From the NCBI GenBank assembly GCA_024663395.1, contig JANFAH010000001.1:6138001-6202000 (forward strand): 64,000 nt of DNA, read 5' to 3'. The position numbers were made by a program, and so were the translations under genes. The notes beneath the pieces are model-generated. The model made no database searches and was not told where the DNA came from. It saw only the letters and a program-made list of their open reading frames with translations. This document shows, in pieces, positions 46,684-58,710 of this stretch. Every line of letters begins with the position of its first letter. Position 1 is the first letter of the stretch. Source of the stretch: Pisolithus tinctorius. Its lineage: Eukaryota; Basidiomycota; Agaricomycetes; Boletales; Pisolithaceae.

Positions 46684-48655
46684 ATGGACATCCCAGGCGG
46701 GTTCGGTGAGGCCGTTTCGTAGCCGAATGTGATCTTGTTTGTTCATTTGCTCATGATAGGTTCTACATTCATCGGGGGGTTATTCTCCGCTATGTATGTA
46801 CGGCTTTGCTTGACCATTTCGCGTCTCCCTCTGATGCCCTTTTCCTGTCAAGGTTATATGGCATGACAACTCTTCAGGGAAGTTTCAGACAGAATTTTTA
46901 GGTTAGTGCTCTACTTACTGGTTATATAGACGTATGCATATTGTATGCACTACTCTGAGGATGCCTCGGCCATAAAGTTCCTGGTTGCTGCCATACGGTG
47001 AGTTGGGCTGTGCTGGGGTGGCCGTCAATTTTTTTCATGCAAAGTCAGGATTCTTGATACCTTACACGTGTTGTTCAGTGAGTACTCCATACTTCCAAGT
47101 GAACGCATTACTGAGGACCAATTAGTGTGTCACACGTTGCAGTACTACCTGGTGACACCCACGTGCTTCTTCTCTGTAATTGCCATGCTCAATCACTACA
47201 GATAACCAATTATGGCGTTCCCACGAGCTGGGAGTATATTGTCTGGTTTGTATGCCTTTCCATCTCGAAGCGGCTTCCCCCTGATGAGATATTGCAGGTC
47301 ATTCTCAGTACGCATACCCAATTTTCTGCTAGGCACTATTTCAGAACGTTTCTCTGTTGAGGCATCGAGTCTGGTGAATGTATGTTCCCTTCATCCTAAA
47401 ACCATCTGTGTCGAGATTTAACAGTATTACAGGGACTTGTGGTTTTTGTAGTTCAATGGTAAGTGAGTATTCATGGTGAGTTGGCGCTCATAAACCGAAT
47501 GCTACCAGCTTCTTTTCACGTCAAATATATTACCGTAGGTGCTAATAAACCTGAATATTGAGACGTTGTTGATTGGAATCCAGTTTGTCGCCCTCAAATA
47601 AGGTGGTTAGTAATCTCACCCATTGTGAGTCTGTTTGCTTGTGATGGAAAAGCCATGATCCAGTGACGCAAGCATGACAGATGCTATTTATTGTCGCTCG
47701 TTTTGGTGAATTTTTGGTTTGTCTTGAGGCGTTTACAGTATAATGATAATTTAATAGGGTGCGGTGTAGGTCCGTACCTTGCTTCCACCATGACCGACCT
47801 ACTCTGATCAAGACACAGAAACTGTTGTTCTTTCGTACTCCAATCTATCCAACCATCATCGCAGTAATACTGATATCGGTGCATAGTTTCGTCAATCACA
47901 AGCACACCGTCCCGCAGGTTAGGGTGGTTCTGTTAAGGGAGAAATGAGCACACCGGCTCACTCTTCATTCCTAGGTTTATGCCGTAACACTTTCCATGGC
48001 CGCTGCTGCAATAGCTGAGGTTTTGATTGCGGTGTCACTCTGCGTACTTTTCTATGACGGTAGCTCTCACTCCGCATTCCCAAGGTGACTCCTGCCGACC
48101 TCGGTGGTTCTTTCCCAATGAAGCTTGCTTTAGAACGAAGCGCCTCCTAAACACGCTCATCATCTATGCTGTTAACCGGTGTTTGCTGACTTTGTGAGCT
48201 GATCCCTCCCTCTTTCGTTTGTAACCATACCTTGATGCATGATTTTCGTTAGACTAGTTACCCTTGCCGAGCTCGTCACCGTACGTATGGCATATTGCAC
48301 CACAGCTATGTCACTCTAATACTTCCTTCAGACCGTTGTTAACCAAGATACATGGGCAGTGGGATTGGACTTCACCATTGGAAAATGTCAGTCTTCCTTG
48401 CCCTGCAAGAAATGTACAGAACACACTCCATCTTACTATTGAGTAGTATATGCCAACTCGCTTCTAGCATCACTGAACTCCCGGGAGTACCTTCGATCCC
48501 AGGATGCAGGTACCCTGTCAGATCTATGCATCAGTGCTATCCACTTCGCGAATCCGCCCAAGTTTCTTGGGGATGTCGAGAGCTTTAAGGATGGAGGAAG
48601 GCGGTTCGACGGGCCTGAGATGGCTGTTATCGATACTACCACCGACTCTGCTTGA
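46684..48655 (+). CDS. DUF6534 membrane protein, copy 8
   Basis: Starts MDIPGGFG, ends TGA at 48,653-48,655, about 308 residues, all exons open. Intron 3 begins GG (46,878). Exon 4 ends so that the usual Trp becomes Arg (CG|G). Exon 16 begins T rather than G and is one codon shorter, giving Ser in place of Met at the exon 15/16 join. Exon 14 reads GCGV instead of GFGM. These changes make it one of the more divergent open copies. Confidence 0.8.
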
Positions 48656-50202
48656 CGAGACTGCAGCATCGCAAGGAGGATATAATTCACGTAGTTCTAC
48701 GCCGTGTTTGTAAAACACTGCACAATTCTGGTATGAAATATCCCTAACCTGCAAGTTGCTCCACTTTCCCCGTAAAGCTATGATAAGGCTATGATCTACA
48801 GTAAGTTTCACCCTCGCAGAAGCCAGTACTAGTCTGGTTTTCCCCAGTGAAAGACTCTCGGTGGCGACTGTCCATCTGGAATTCTCCATGAAGTAGCGCG
48901 GCTAACTGTCATCTGATCGGAATCCTGTCCAAGACCACACATGCGACTAGAATTCTCTACACGTACGTCTGCTGTGATAAGACGATATCAGCTCCGTGAC
49001 GAAAGGTAGCCTAGGACTAGAGTAGACCAATTCTCACATGGATTGGTCTGCACTAGCCCCTCGCGGAACAGGAACCCAATGCAATTTGTGACCGCATGAG
49101 TCTGGGATTGTAAGCGTGCGGATTTTCATATTCTAGGTTTCCGCATTGTGGTCACACAGAAAACTCACCACCCACATCACATGGTGTAGAAGTGACAGGA
49201 TGCTACCAAGTCGGGACAAGCAATTCCAAAGAAAGTCAGGCTCTTTCGTAACCCAGATGCCATTGGACGATAGGATATGGCGAGGATATAATGGAGTATC
49301 TTCCGATTAGGTAGTTAGCGGGACCCAGGAGAAATGGTGCAGAACTTTCGTCCCATCTACATGATGGTGAACGAGCTAAAACCGGAGTGCTATCGTCCGA
49401 AAGATATCAGAGGGGTACAGCGTGGTGCCACGGGTAAACTGCCAGACGCGACTGAGTGGGTTAGTCGGATCCGGAGAGTCTGCAGAGACGGTCCACATGC
49501 GAAGTTGCAAGGACGAACTTCCAGGACTCTGCACATGGTGGTGTCGAGGGAAATGGTGTCCACGACGATGGCGCTCACAACGTGGTGAAGGAGATTCCAA
49601 CTCAGGCTAGAATGGACACTCGATTTGGACGCATCATAATACTTATTGAAGTTGGCCTCGCTGATGGTGATAATGCATTTGAAACATGGAAGTCGTCAAG
49701 AACTTCATCAAAGGAAGATCAAACCAAGGCTGTGATGTTCTTTGGTTCCCAGGATTTGATCATGGACTTATTGTTACCGGTCGTTAAAGTTCAATGCTCA
49801 CTATGGAGAAGCACGGCACAATCGGTCATTTCGCTTCAGCTTCCGAGTTTGACACAAATGTTTCAGTTAGTGGAAGTCATTGTTATCCCTTCCCACTGAT
49901 CTACTGAAATTCCAAGCAGATCACAGGAAGAGCAGCACTAGTGGTGCTGCTAGCACCACAGAAACACAGAGCCTAAATGAGACACAGCGTGGGCCGCATC
50001 ATCAGATACTAAATCAAGAACATGCTTCGGTGGCACGTTCTGTCCCATCATACAAATGAAGCCCCCCTCGTTTAAAAGCAGGACTGGGTTTCTCCACCGT
50101 CATATTGATACAACCTCTCCACGCTCGATCGCTTCTGGGAGTCCACACCCCTCGGCGGGTTAATCAACGAGTTTCCCGTACTATACAAGTTACGCGATCG
50201 AC
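48656..50202. other. Spacer between DUF6534 copies 8 and 9
   Basis: About 1.5 kb. Contains GTCCGAAAGATATCAG (49,397) of the recurrent spacer module and an unassigned open frame of 105 residues (49,582-49,899 plus) without known domain. TTTAAAAG at 50,071 lies 132 bases before the copy 9 ATG. Confidence 0.45.
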
Positions 50203-52168
50203 ATGGGCGTCCCGGGCGCATTCGGTGAAGATCTTCATAGCCAAACGCGTTTTTTCCCGCTCATCCGTTCTCAATAGGTTCTATTCTCATGGGGGGGTTG
50301 GTCTCTGCCATGTATGTATTGGTTTCCATGATTTTGTTACGTCTCTTCTCTGATTTCCATGTTCCTTATCAAGGTTATATGGCACGACGACTTTCCAGGG
50401 GCGTTTTCAAGGGAACGTTTAGGCTAGGGTTCCACTTACTGGTTATACAGACCTATATATATTTCATGCACTACTCTGGGGATGCTTCGACCGTGAAGTT
50501 CCTTGTTGCTGCCATATGGTGTGTTATCCTGCTTTGGGGCACCTGTCACATTTGCTCATCCACAAACAGGATTCTTGATACCCTACATCTCTCATGCAGT
50601 GAGTACTTGGTATTTACAGGTGAATGGATGGCTAATAGTCGATTAGTGTGTCACGCATTGTATTACTACTTGGTGAAACTGCTACATCTCCTCGTTGCGA
50701 TAGCCATGAGTCATGCTCAATCGCTGCAGATAACCAATTACGGCATTTTGACGAGTTTGGAGTATATGGTCTGGTTCGTATGCCTTTGCATCTCACAACT
50801 GCTCCTCACTGATGAGATGATACAGGACATTCCCAGTACGTGAGCCGAATCTTCAACGAGAGACTGACTTATGATGTTTTCTCCGCCTAGGCGTCACTTC
50901 TAATCAATGTGCGTTTCTTTCTCTCAGGACTGTTTATGACAAGATTTAGTTGTGTTCCAGGTACTCGTGATTGCTATAGTTCAGTGGTAGGTAACTATCT
51001 ATTATGGCTTCACGCTCATATTTCAGATGTCACTAGCTCCTTTGCCCACACAATATCTTGCCGTACGTCACACTTGAGCTACTTCTCGAGACGTTTGGTG
51101 ATCGGCATCCAGTTTGTCGTCCTCAAAAGAAGTGGTTGGTGGCTGGCCCAATTGTAAGTATACTTGCTGATGCTCATGGAAAAGTTATCATTCAGTGATG
51201 TGGTCACGGTAGATACTATTAGTTCTGGTTCACTTGGGTGAGTTTTTTTCTCATGTCACGAGGCGTTGGTAACAATATTTCAACAGGACCTGCCTTGGGT
51301 TTGTGCTGTTTTTCCACCACAGAAGACTTAATCTCATCAAAAAGCAGAGGCAGTCATTATGATGTACTCCAACTTGTCCATCTATTTTCACAAAAATACT
51401 GATTTCTGTGCACAGGTTCGTCAATCGTGATGTCGACATCCTTACGCAGATTAGGGTACTTCCGTTTAGAGAGGCGTTGGTGCACCAGCTTACTTGTCAT
51501 CCCTAGTTTTCTGCCGTGTTACCCGCTTTGGCCATCGTCGCACTCGTTGAGGCTCTGATCACGATATCACTTTGCGTACTTTTCCACGGCAGTCGCTCTC
51601 GCTCTGCATTCCCAAGGCAACACCATTCCACATCAGTGGTTATCTCTAACTAACCCTACCCTAGAACGAAGCGTCTTTTCCAAACACTTATCATATATGC
51701 TGTTAACAGGTGTTTGTTGACATCGTAAGTTTCCCCCCAGTTTCATTTATGGTCCTGACTCGATCCAAACTATTGGTGGTAGACTAGTCACCATTGCAGA
51801 GTTCACTGTGGTACGCACGACCTATTTTAAGGTGATTGTTGCTCTCACACTTTCTTCAGAATGTTAATCAGCAGGATGATTGGACAATGGGATTGGACTT
51901 CATGATTGGAAAATGTCAGTCTTCTTTGCCTTACGTGCGATGGACATAACCCCCCACTCACTACCGAATAGTATATGCCAACTCGCTTCTAGCATCACTG
52001 AACACTCGGCAATACCTCCGATCCCAGCACTCAGGAACCGAGTCAGCTGAACACATCAATACTATCCACCTCGGGAACCTGCCGCAGCATTCGGGTGACG
52101 TGCCCTTATCGGTATCAGCACTTGGTAAGGCGACAGCATTGCGAAGCGAAGGAGAACCGAAATTCTAG
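50203..52168 (+). CDS. DUF6534 membrane protein, copy 9
   Basis: Starts MGVPGAFG, ends TAG at 52,166-52,168, about 304 residues, all exons open. Intron 3 begins GG (50,399). Intron 17 begins GC (AAG|GCAACA), a possible GC-AG intron. It shares with copy 5 the GAFG start, TLHLSC, LFQTLIIYAVNRCLLT, VNQQDDWTMGLDF, a shifted exon 15 acceptor and TESAEHIN, marking the two as sisters. Confidence 0.83.
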
Positions 52169-55100
52169 TTCCGTGTTGCGTCCGCGATTCGGTTCTTTTC
52201 GCTATGGCATGAACTACTTTAATACTACTACAAGTTATCCTACGCCTTGTTTTGCGAAGCCGCAGTAGAGCTGTGATAGAATTATAACTCATGGTGAAGT
52301 CTCACCGATGGTCTCGTTTCTGCGGGACTGGTATCATTCCGTGAGAGTAGACATGATAGTTGGGAATACGCATGCATGTGCCAGCAAGTGCCTTTCGAGC
52401 TGTTCTGGATCGGCTTGCGGGGATGGATGTCTGGTCGTGTCATGATATGCTATCAGGCAGACCAAAGGCACAACAGAAAGCGTTCACTCCCTCTCGGCGT
52501 ATCCGCTAGTACAGGGTTCGTGGGGGTGGCGCATAGCTGCACTACTTCATAGGGAATCCGATCTAGCCAACCGTCACAGAAGCTGGAGGCGGTGAGGGCA
52601 GCTGGTAGAACGAACGTGATGCCCAGTCCATATGTGAATATGGGGAAGGGAGTTAGTAGAGAATGATTTTTGCCTACGTCACACTGTCCTATCTACTGAT
52701 TAACTACCGCCAGCTCTCCTGTGTGGATGCCCCACTGGGTTTCTCAACGGTCCGCCATATTCCTTGTGCACTTCGGCCATACCGCTAGATTCACTGTTCG
52801 AGGGGGAGGGGGGTTAGCACACCAACCCGCACTACCCGATTTCTAATCTAAAGCCAACCCGGCGCAGGTGGACTTGTTCTTCAGCACGATGTGATGTGAG
52901 CACAGGGTCCACCGTGTCATTGGCAACTATCTCTTCCTCGGGTCGATACATAGTTTGTTCATTTGAAAATGTTGCGGAGAGGCGTTTTGGGCATTAGTCA
53001 CAGTGGTTGAGATCGACTGGGATGCCATCCTCGTTTTGCCAGCCCTTAACATTCAACTCTGGGTGGTTGTCCAAGTCAAGGGGGTAATGTTCATCTGGTG
53101 ATGGAGGCTCGTACCACCCGTTGTTCCGCCACAGCTGGCTCTGGATAGCAGAGTTATTTGTCAGTCAACACTTAAGGGAATCAGTGAAGTCCACTTTCGA
53201 CGGTTGAACCGTGCCTTCTTCGTTTGCTAGGTAACGTGGCTAGGGTGGATCAATTTCCATAGCACGTCACGGAACGAGCTCCAATGCAATTTGCGATTGC
53301 GCACGCTTTAGATCATGAGCGTGTGCCTGTCCACATTTTGGATTGCAACGCTGCGGCCTCATGGAATTCCCACGACTGATAAGGTCGTCTTTCAGAGTGG
53401 ATGCAAATATCGAAATGTGCTTTTTTGCACTTTTATAATTGCCGCCGTCAGGAACAAGCCTCTCAGTGGAATGGACACACACCTGCCCTAGCACTATAAC
53501 AAAAGAGGCCGACTGTCAAGGTGAGCGAGTTTACCCGGATTGGATAGATGTCTCATTGGTGGCACCCACATTGAATTCGGTGAATCAGATGTGCAGAGGA
53601 CGGAGTCCACGTAGCTTTCTGTAACGTCAGATGAAGTCTGACAGTGATAATAGTCAGACTCGGAGTTAGGTTTAAGCTCTGGGGACAGGGCTCGTATGGA
53701 TTGCACCGAATACATACTCGTAACCTTGTTTGTTTTCTGGGCTCTGAGGCGGAGGCACTTCGGTGAGTAGACCAATGCTGCCGGGGCTGAGTGGCAGGAT
53801 CAAGATAGCTAGTAATCCATGTCACCTCTGGATACGCTGGAGCCTTGAAGGCACGGACAGGGAAGCCACATGGAACAGAATGAACACAATTCTTTCAATC
53901 ATCGAGTGTTGGCACCACGTCTCGAGAAACTCGAAACCAATCGAGGGCGACGTACCTTGGAGGACCGGAGCCCTAGTTACCGTCTGTGCGTGAAGGAGCC
54001 AAGTCCCATCACTGAACAAAGTCGAGGTAAGAGTGAACGAGCTAGCCATAGGTGGCCTCCTGGAACCTACGTGGGAACGAGGGCATGTGAGGTTTACACA
54101 AGAACGCACTCCCGAAAGGAGGGGCAGGGTTCTCATTGAAGTGCGGTCAAGAAACGACTGTCCAGTGTGGCAGCAAGTGAGACTAGCAACGAGACCAAAC
54201 CCTGGGTGGCTGGGAGGTGGGTGAAAGAGAAAGGGTACAAGGTATACTGCTCGGACAGAGAAGGACTCTGCCTTCGCAGAGACATGATAAGCATCATTAA
54301 TTGCGAGTGTAAAGTTCTTGAGATAAATTCGTGCAGGGAGTGAGGGTATAGCTGAGCGGGTCCTGGGGCCGTCCGAAAGACGTCGGAGGAGAGCAGCATG
54401 GTGCAATGCATAGCTTACGGTGTGTCTGAGCTGGCAGGACGCCGCAATCTGGCAGAATCGACAGGATACAATCGGGGAACCATTAACGATTATGTAATGA
54501 TTGGCGGGTCACGCCAATTCATGCACGTGACATGACAGACGCGCGATTCGGCAGATTTGTCTTAGCAACGGATGGGTGAGCCGAGAAGCTGCCAACAGGG
54601 GGTAGCCCGTGATTCCCAAGTTCTATTTCCATGATGGCCAGCGCTGGCCCCGCATCATCTTACACGCCAACATGCCTAATATTAGTACCATATCAAAACA
54701 GGCTATTCCTGATATAAACTGGCTGCCTCTTGGTCGCACGACATCCGACTTTCTAGATTCGTAAAGTCGTTCCGAACGCCTTCCTTAGGTCCGCTGCTTG
54801 CAGTTCGCAGGTAAATGAGACCGTCACATCCAGCTTTTTTTTTTTTTTGGCTATGTCTCAGACTTTCCGGGGACGATGTGTTGTGCCCTCCACCGAGGCC
54901 CATATAGGACTGAATAGGCTGTGCTACAGCAATGACGAGAATATCCGTTGCCATTGGGGGCGAGATCAAACAGCAGACGCTTCGACAATCTAGTCTACCT
55001 TGAGAAATATGCTGGTGCTCGAGGCCACGCACGTTCTCTTGTTCATACTGACGGTAACTTTCAACCTTTAATAAGCGGGGCTGTCTCACTATCGGACTGG

Positions 55101-55193
55101 TACGCTTTCTCCACGCTCGATCGTTTCGTCGAGTTCAGCACCCCCGCAGCAAGTTCACCAACGAATTCGCCTTGTGCAAAGTACCCAAACAAC
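52169..55193. other. Spacer between DUF6534 copies 9 and 10 (duplicated module)
   Basis: About 3.0 kb. 52,400-53,450 resembles 38,700-39,480, and 53,450-54,780 resembles 34,745-36,200 and 39,480-40,850. No gene recognised; minus-strand frames at 54,406-53,822 correspond in part to those in the sister spacers but with different breaks. CTTTAATAA at 55,077 is the copy 10 box, about 118 bases before the ATG. Confidence 0.5.
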
Positions 55194-57185
55194 ATGGGCA
55201 TCTCCGGCGTGTTCGGTAAAACCCTTTCAAAGCCAAGCGCTGTCTTATCTGCTCATTTGTTCGCGATAGGTCCTGTGTTCATCGGGGGGTTGGTCTCCGT
55301 TATGTATGTATTGTTCTGCTTGATTTCTCACATGTCTCTTCTGATGTCTATATTACGCGTCAAGGTTGTACGGCATAACGACTCTCCAGGGGCGTTCCAA
55401 ACGGAATGTTCAAGCTAGTTCTCCACTGACTAGTTATATAGACATATGTGTATTGCATGCACTACCCTGAGGATGCCACGACCATGAAGTTCCTGGTTGC
55501 TGCCCTATGGTGAGTTAGGCCACCTTTGGGTACTGGTTAAATCTGCTCATACGAAGGCAGGATTCTTGATACCTTACATGCCTTGTTCAGTAAGTACTCG
55601 ATACTTCTAATTGAATGCGTGGCTAACGGGTGATTAGCATGTCATTTCTTGTACTACTACCTGGTGAAACTGATGCATCCACTCGTTGTAACTGTTGCGT
55701 TAAGTCATTGTAGATAACCAACTATGGTGTTTCGACAAGTTTGGAGTATATGGTCTGGTGCGCATGCCTCCCCATTCCACAACTGCTTGCCACTGATGAG
55801 ATGTGGCAGGTCACTCCCAGTACGCGTACCCTATTTTCTAGGAGGCACTGATTCAGAATGTTTCCTTGCTTAGGCATTGGCTCTGATGGATGTACGTTCC
55901 ATTCATCTCAAGGTCGTTTATCCCAAAATTCAGGTGTATTGCAGGCACTCGCAGTTTTTGCAGTTCAATGGTAAGTGATTTTTTTTTGGTAGGTTACCGC
56001 TCATCACCCAAATGCTACTAGTTTCTTCGCACATAAAATACATCACCGTATGTCACATTCAGCCAGAATACCAGGCTTTGTGTTTGTTGATTGACATCCA
56101 GTTTGTCGCCGCCAAGTGAAGTGGCTTGTGACCGCTCCAATTGTGAGTATATCTGCTTTAGCAAAAACATCATCCAGTGACACGACCGTCATAGATGCTA
56201 TTCGTACTAGCTTACTTCGGTGAGTTTTTATTATGCTTGTGAGGCATTTGGACCATATTTCATCAGGGTTTGGCATAGGTTCGTACTCTTCTTCCACGAA
56301 ACACTATTCTAATCGAGAAGCAGGGACGATTGTTCGGATGTACTCCAACCTGTCTAACCATTTTCACTGAATTACTGATATCCGTGTATAGGTTCGTCAA
56401 TAAGGACACCAGCTCCCTTACGCAGATTAGGGTAGTTCCGTTAACGGGGAATGGTGCACCGACTGACCGGTCATTATTCCTAGAAATCCTCCTTAATGCC
56501 CGAATGGAGCGTCGTTCTACCAGCTGAGGTTCTGATTACTGTGTCACTTTGCGTACTTGTGTATGACGGCTCTCACTCTGTGACCCTAAGGTAACTCCAG
56601 TCCGCGTCGGTGGTTCATGCCTGACGGATCCCGCTTAGAACGAAGCGCCTCCTGAACGCGCTTATCATCTATGCTGTTAACCGGTGTTTGCTGACGTTGT
56701 GAGCCTGGTCCCTCTTTCATTCGCAACCATAACTTGGTTTAGACGTTTCGTCCTAGGTCAGTCGAGATTGTGGAGCTTGTGATGGTGCATGTGATCTATC
56801 GCCAGACGACCAGGTTGCTCTTACAGTTCTATCAGATCATTTTTCGCCAAGATGCATTGGCAATGGGATTCTCTTTCATCATTGGAAAGTGTCAGTATTC
56901 CGTGCACTGCACACGATGCATGACACCCTATCTTACTGTTGAACCTTAGTATACACCAACTCGGCTCTAGCATCGCTGAACACCCGGGAATATCTTCGAT
57001 CCCTGGGTTCAAGCTCAGGCACTGTGCCTGATCTACGCATGAGTACTATCCGCGTTGCGAACCTGCCAAAGCCATCTGCAAACGTGAAGGATTCAAAGAA
57101 TGGAGACAGGCATTTCAAGGCACGCGAAGCAACTGTTATCGATATCGCTGTAGTTGCTACACTTGATAAGACTACGACGTTGTGA
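55194..57185 (+). CDS. DUF6534 membrane protein, copy 10
   Basis: Starts MGISGVFG, ends TGA at 57,183-57,185, about 317 residues, all exons open. Intron 3 begins GG (55,390). Exon 17 (KSSLMPEWSVVLPAEV), exon 19 and the tail motif LGSSSGTVPDL match copy 6, as does the 3' flank to about 57,395. The intron 8 to 21 sequence is also close to copy 6. Confidence 0.84.
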
Positions 57186-58171
57186 AGAGAAGCAGAGCTG
57201 TGGTACTAGTGGTTCCATCCTGTATCTGCCATTGCCTTTTTCTTTCGCCACGAGGTCAATCAGTGTAATACTGGTACGAAATACCACCTACATACACATG
57301 TTCCTCTTGCCTCGTAAGGTTAACAACAGGTTATCAGTTGCGATACAGGGCTGCATAGAGCCTAGCCAGATGCTGCACTCCGGTGTTGAAGTTGGCGCCC
57401 TCTGCCTCCCTTAGGTCCAACAATCCACCCATCTCCCTGCAGCTGGTCCAATTCTCGCCAGTCTCGCTCTCCACTGGGGCCGTCAGAGGGTTGGTCAGAA
57501 TTGCAGAGCGCATGTTCCGGGAACGATAAAGACATATCGGATGCACCCATAGGAGCATGGAAACCGGTCGTTGCACAGCTAGCCGAATATCAATCACGAC
57601 CGCAACTCATTCGCATCGATCAGTATTAACATAACAACGTCTGACAGTATCTATATAGGATTAACACAGTCCGTTGCCACCCACCCCCACATATCGACGG
57701 GGACTACTGTAAGGTCATGGAGGTGCGGTTACCACATCCAGAGTGCCATCAGCCGTAGAGGGGTCATCGTTTCCCGATCTCAGCAAATCAGGTGGATGGA
57801 TGTGTAAGATATCGGTTTGCAAGCATGTAGTTGAGCGGGATCGGGACGACACGCAATTGGTCCCTATCGAGTTCCCGCCCGCGTGTATGGGCTGAAACCA
57901 GATTGCGTCGTGTCCCCTGAAAGACGTCAGAGGGGCGGGAGCGTGGTGCCCTGGGTGGGCCAGCGGATAAGGCCAATTGAGTTCGTCGGAGTCTTCTGGG
58001 ACTGTCTACGTTCTCGCTAGTGTCCTTGGAGTTGCAAGGCAGAATAAGGACGCGCAGTGCGATGAGGAAGATAGTCCAAATGTCAACGTTAACAGTATTT
58101 TGGCCTGCGAGTCCGCGACGCGATGAAGCCGATTCGAATTCAAATATTCAGGGCACACAGCGCTGTATTAG
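57186..58171. other. Spacer after copy 10
   Basis: About 990 bases. The first 210 match the copy 6 flank. It holds a CCTGAAAGACGTCAGAGG spacer word (57,914). No gene recognised. It runs into copy 11 with no upstream exons between. Confidence 0.45.
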
Positions 58172-58710
58172 AATGAAGCGCCTCCCGAATATGCTTAATA
58201 TCTATGCTGCTAACCAGCGTTTGCTGACTGGGTGAGCTTGGTCTTTCTTTCCTTTGTAACTGTGACCTGATTTGGGCTTTTCGTTAGACTAGTCGCCATT
58301 GGAGATTTCGTCGTCGTACGTGTGACGTGTTACACCATGTTTATGTCGCTTTCATACTTCTTTCGGACTATTAAGGTCCAGGGAATAGAAACGATAGGGA
58401 TGGACTTCGTCATTAGAAAGTATCAGTCTTCCGCGCCGCAGAAGACAGAAAACCTGACTTACCATCGAATAGCACACACCAACCCGCTCCCAGTGTCACT
58501 GAACTTTCGGAACACCTTCGAACCCAGGATTCACTTACCGTATAAGACCTGCGCATCAGTGTTGCCCGCTTCGCGAACCCCTCGCCGAAGCTTCCAGGGG
58601 ACGTCGAGAGTTCAAAGGATGGGCCAAGGACACCCGACGTCGGCGAGATGGCCGCTATCGATATTACCGCCAATAGTGCACTCGATAAGACTACGGCCTT
58701 GCAAAGATAA
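58172..58710 (+). pseudogene. DUF6534 copy 11 relic (exons 18-21)
   Basis: Only the last four exons remain. Exon 18 reads MKRLPNMLNIYAANQRLLT; exon 19 LVAIGDFVV; exon 20 TIGMDFVIRK. The exon 20 acceptor is GG (58,365-58,366) and its donor is AT (58,422), both otherwise GT/AG, and the tail frame is shifted after the HTNPLPVSLN segment. It is a decayed fragment of the array. Confidence 0.75.

Noticed and set aside
49582..49899. Plus-strand frame of 105 codons
   Set aside because: No family recognised and no sister copy in other spacers; left as an unassigned frame in the spacer note.
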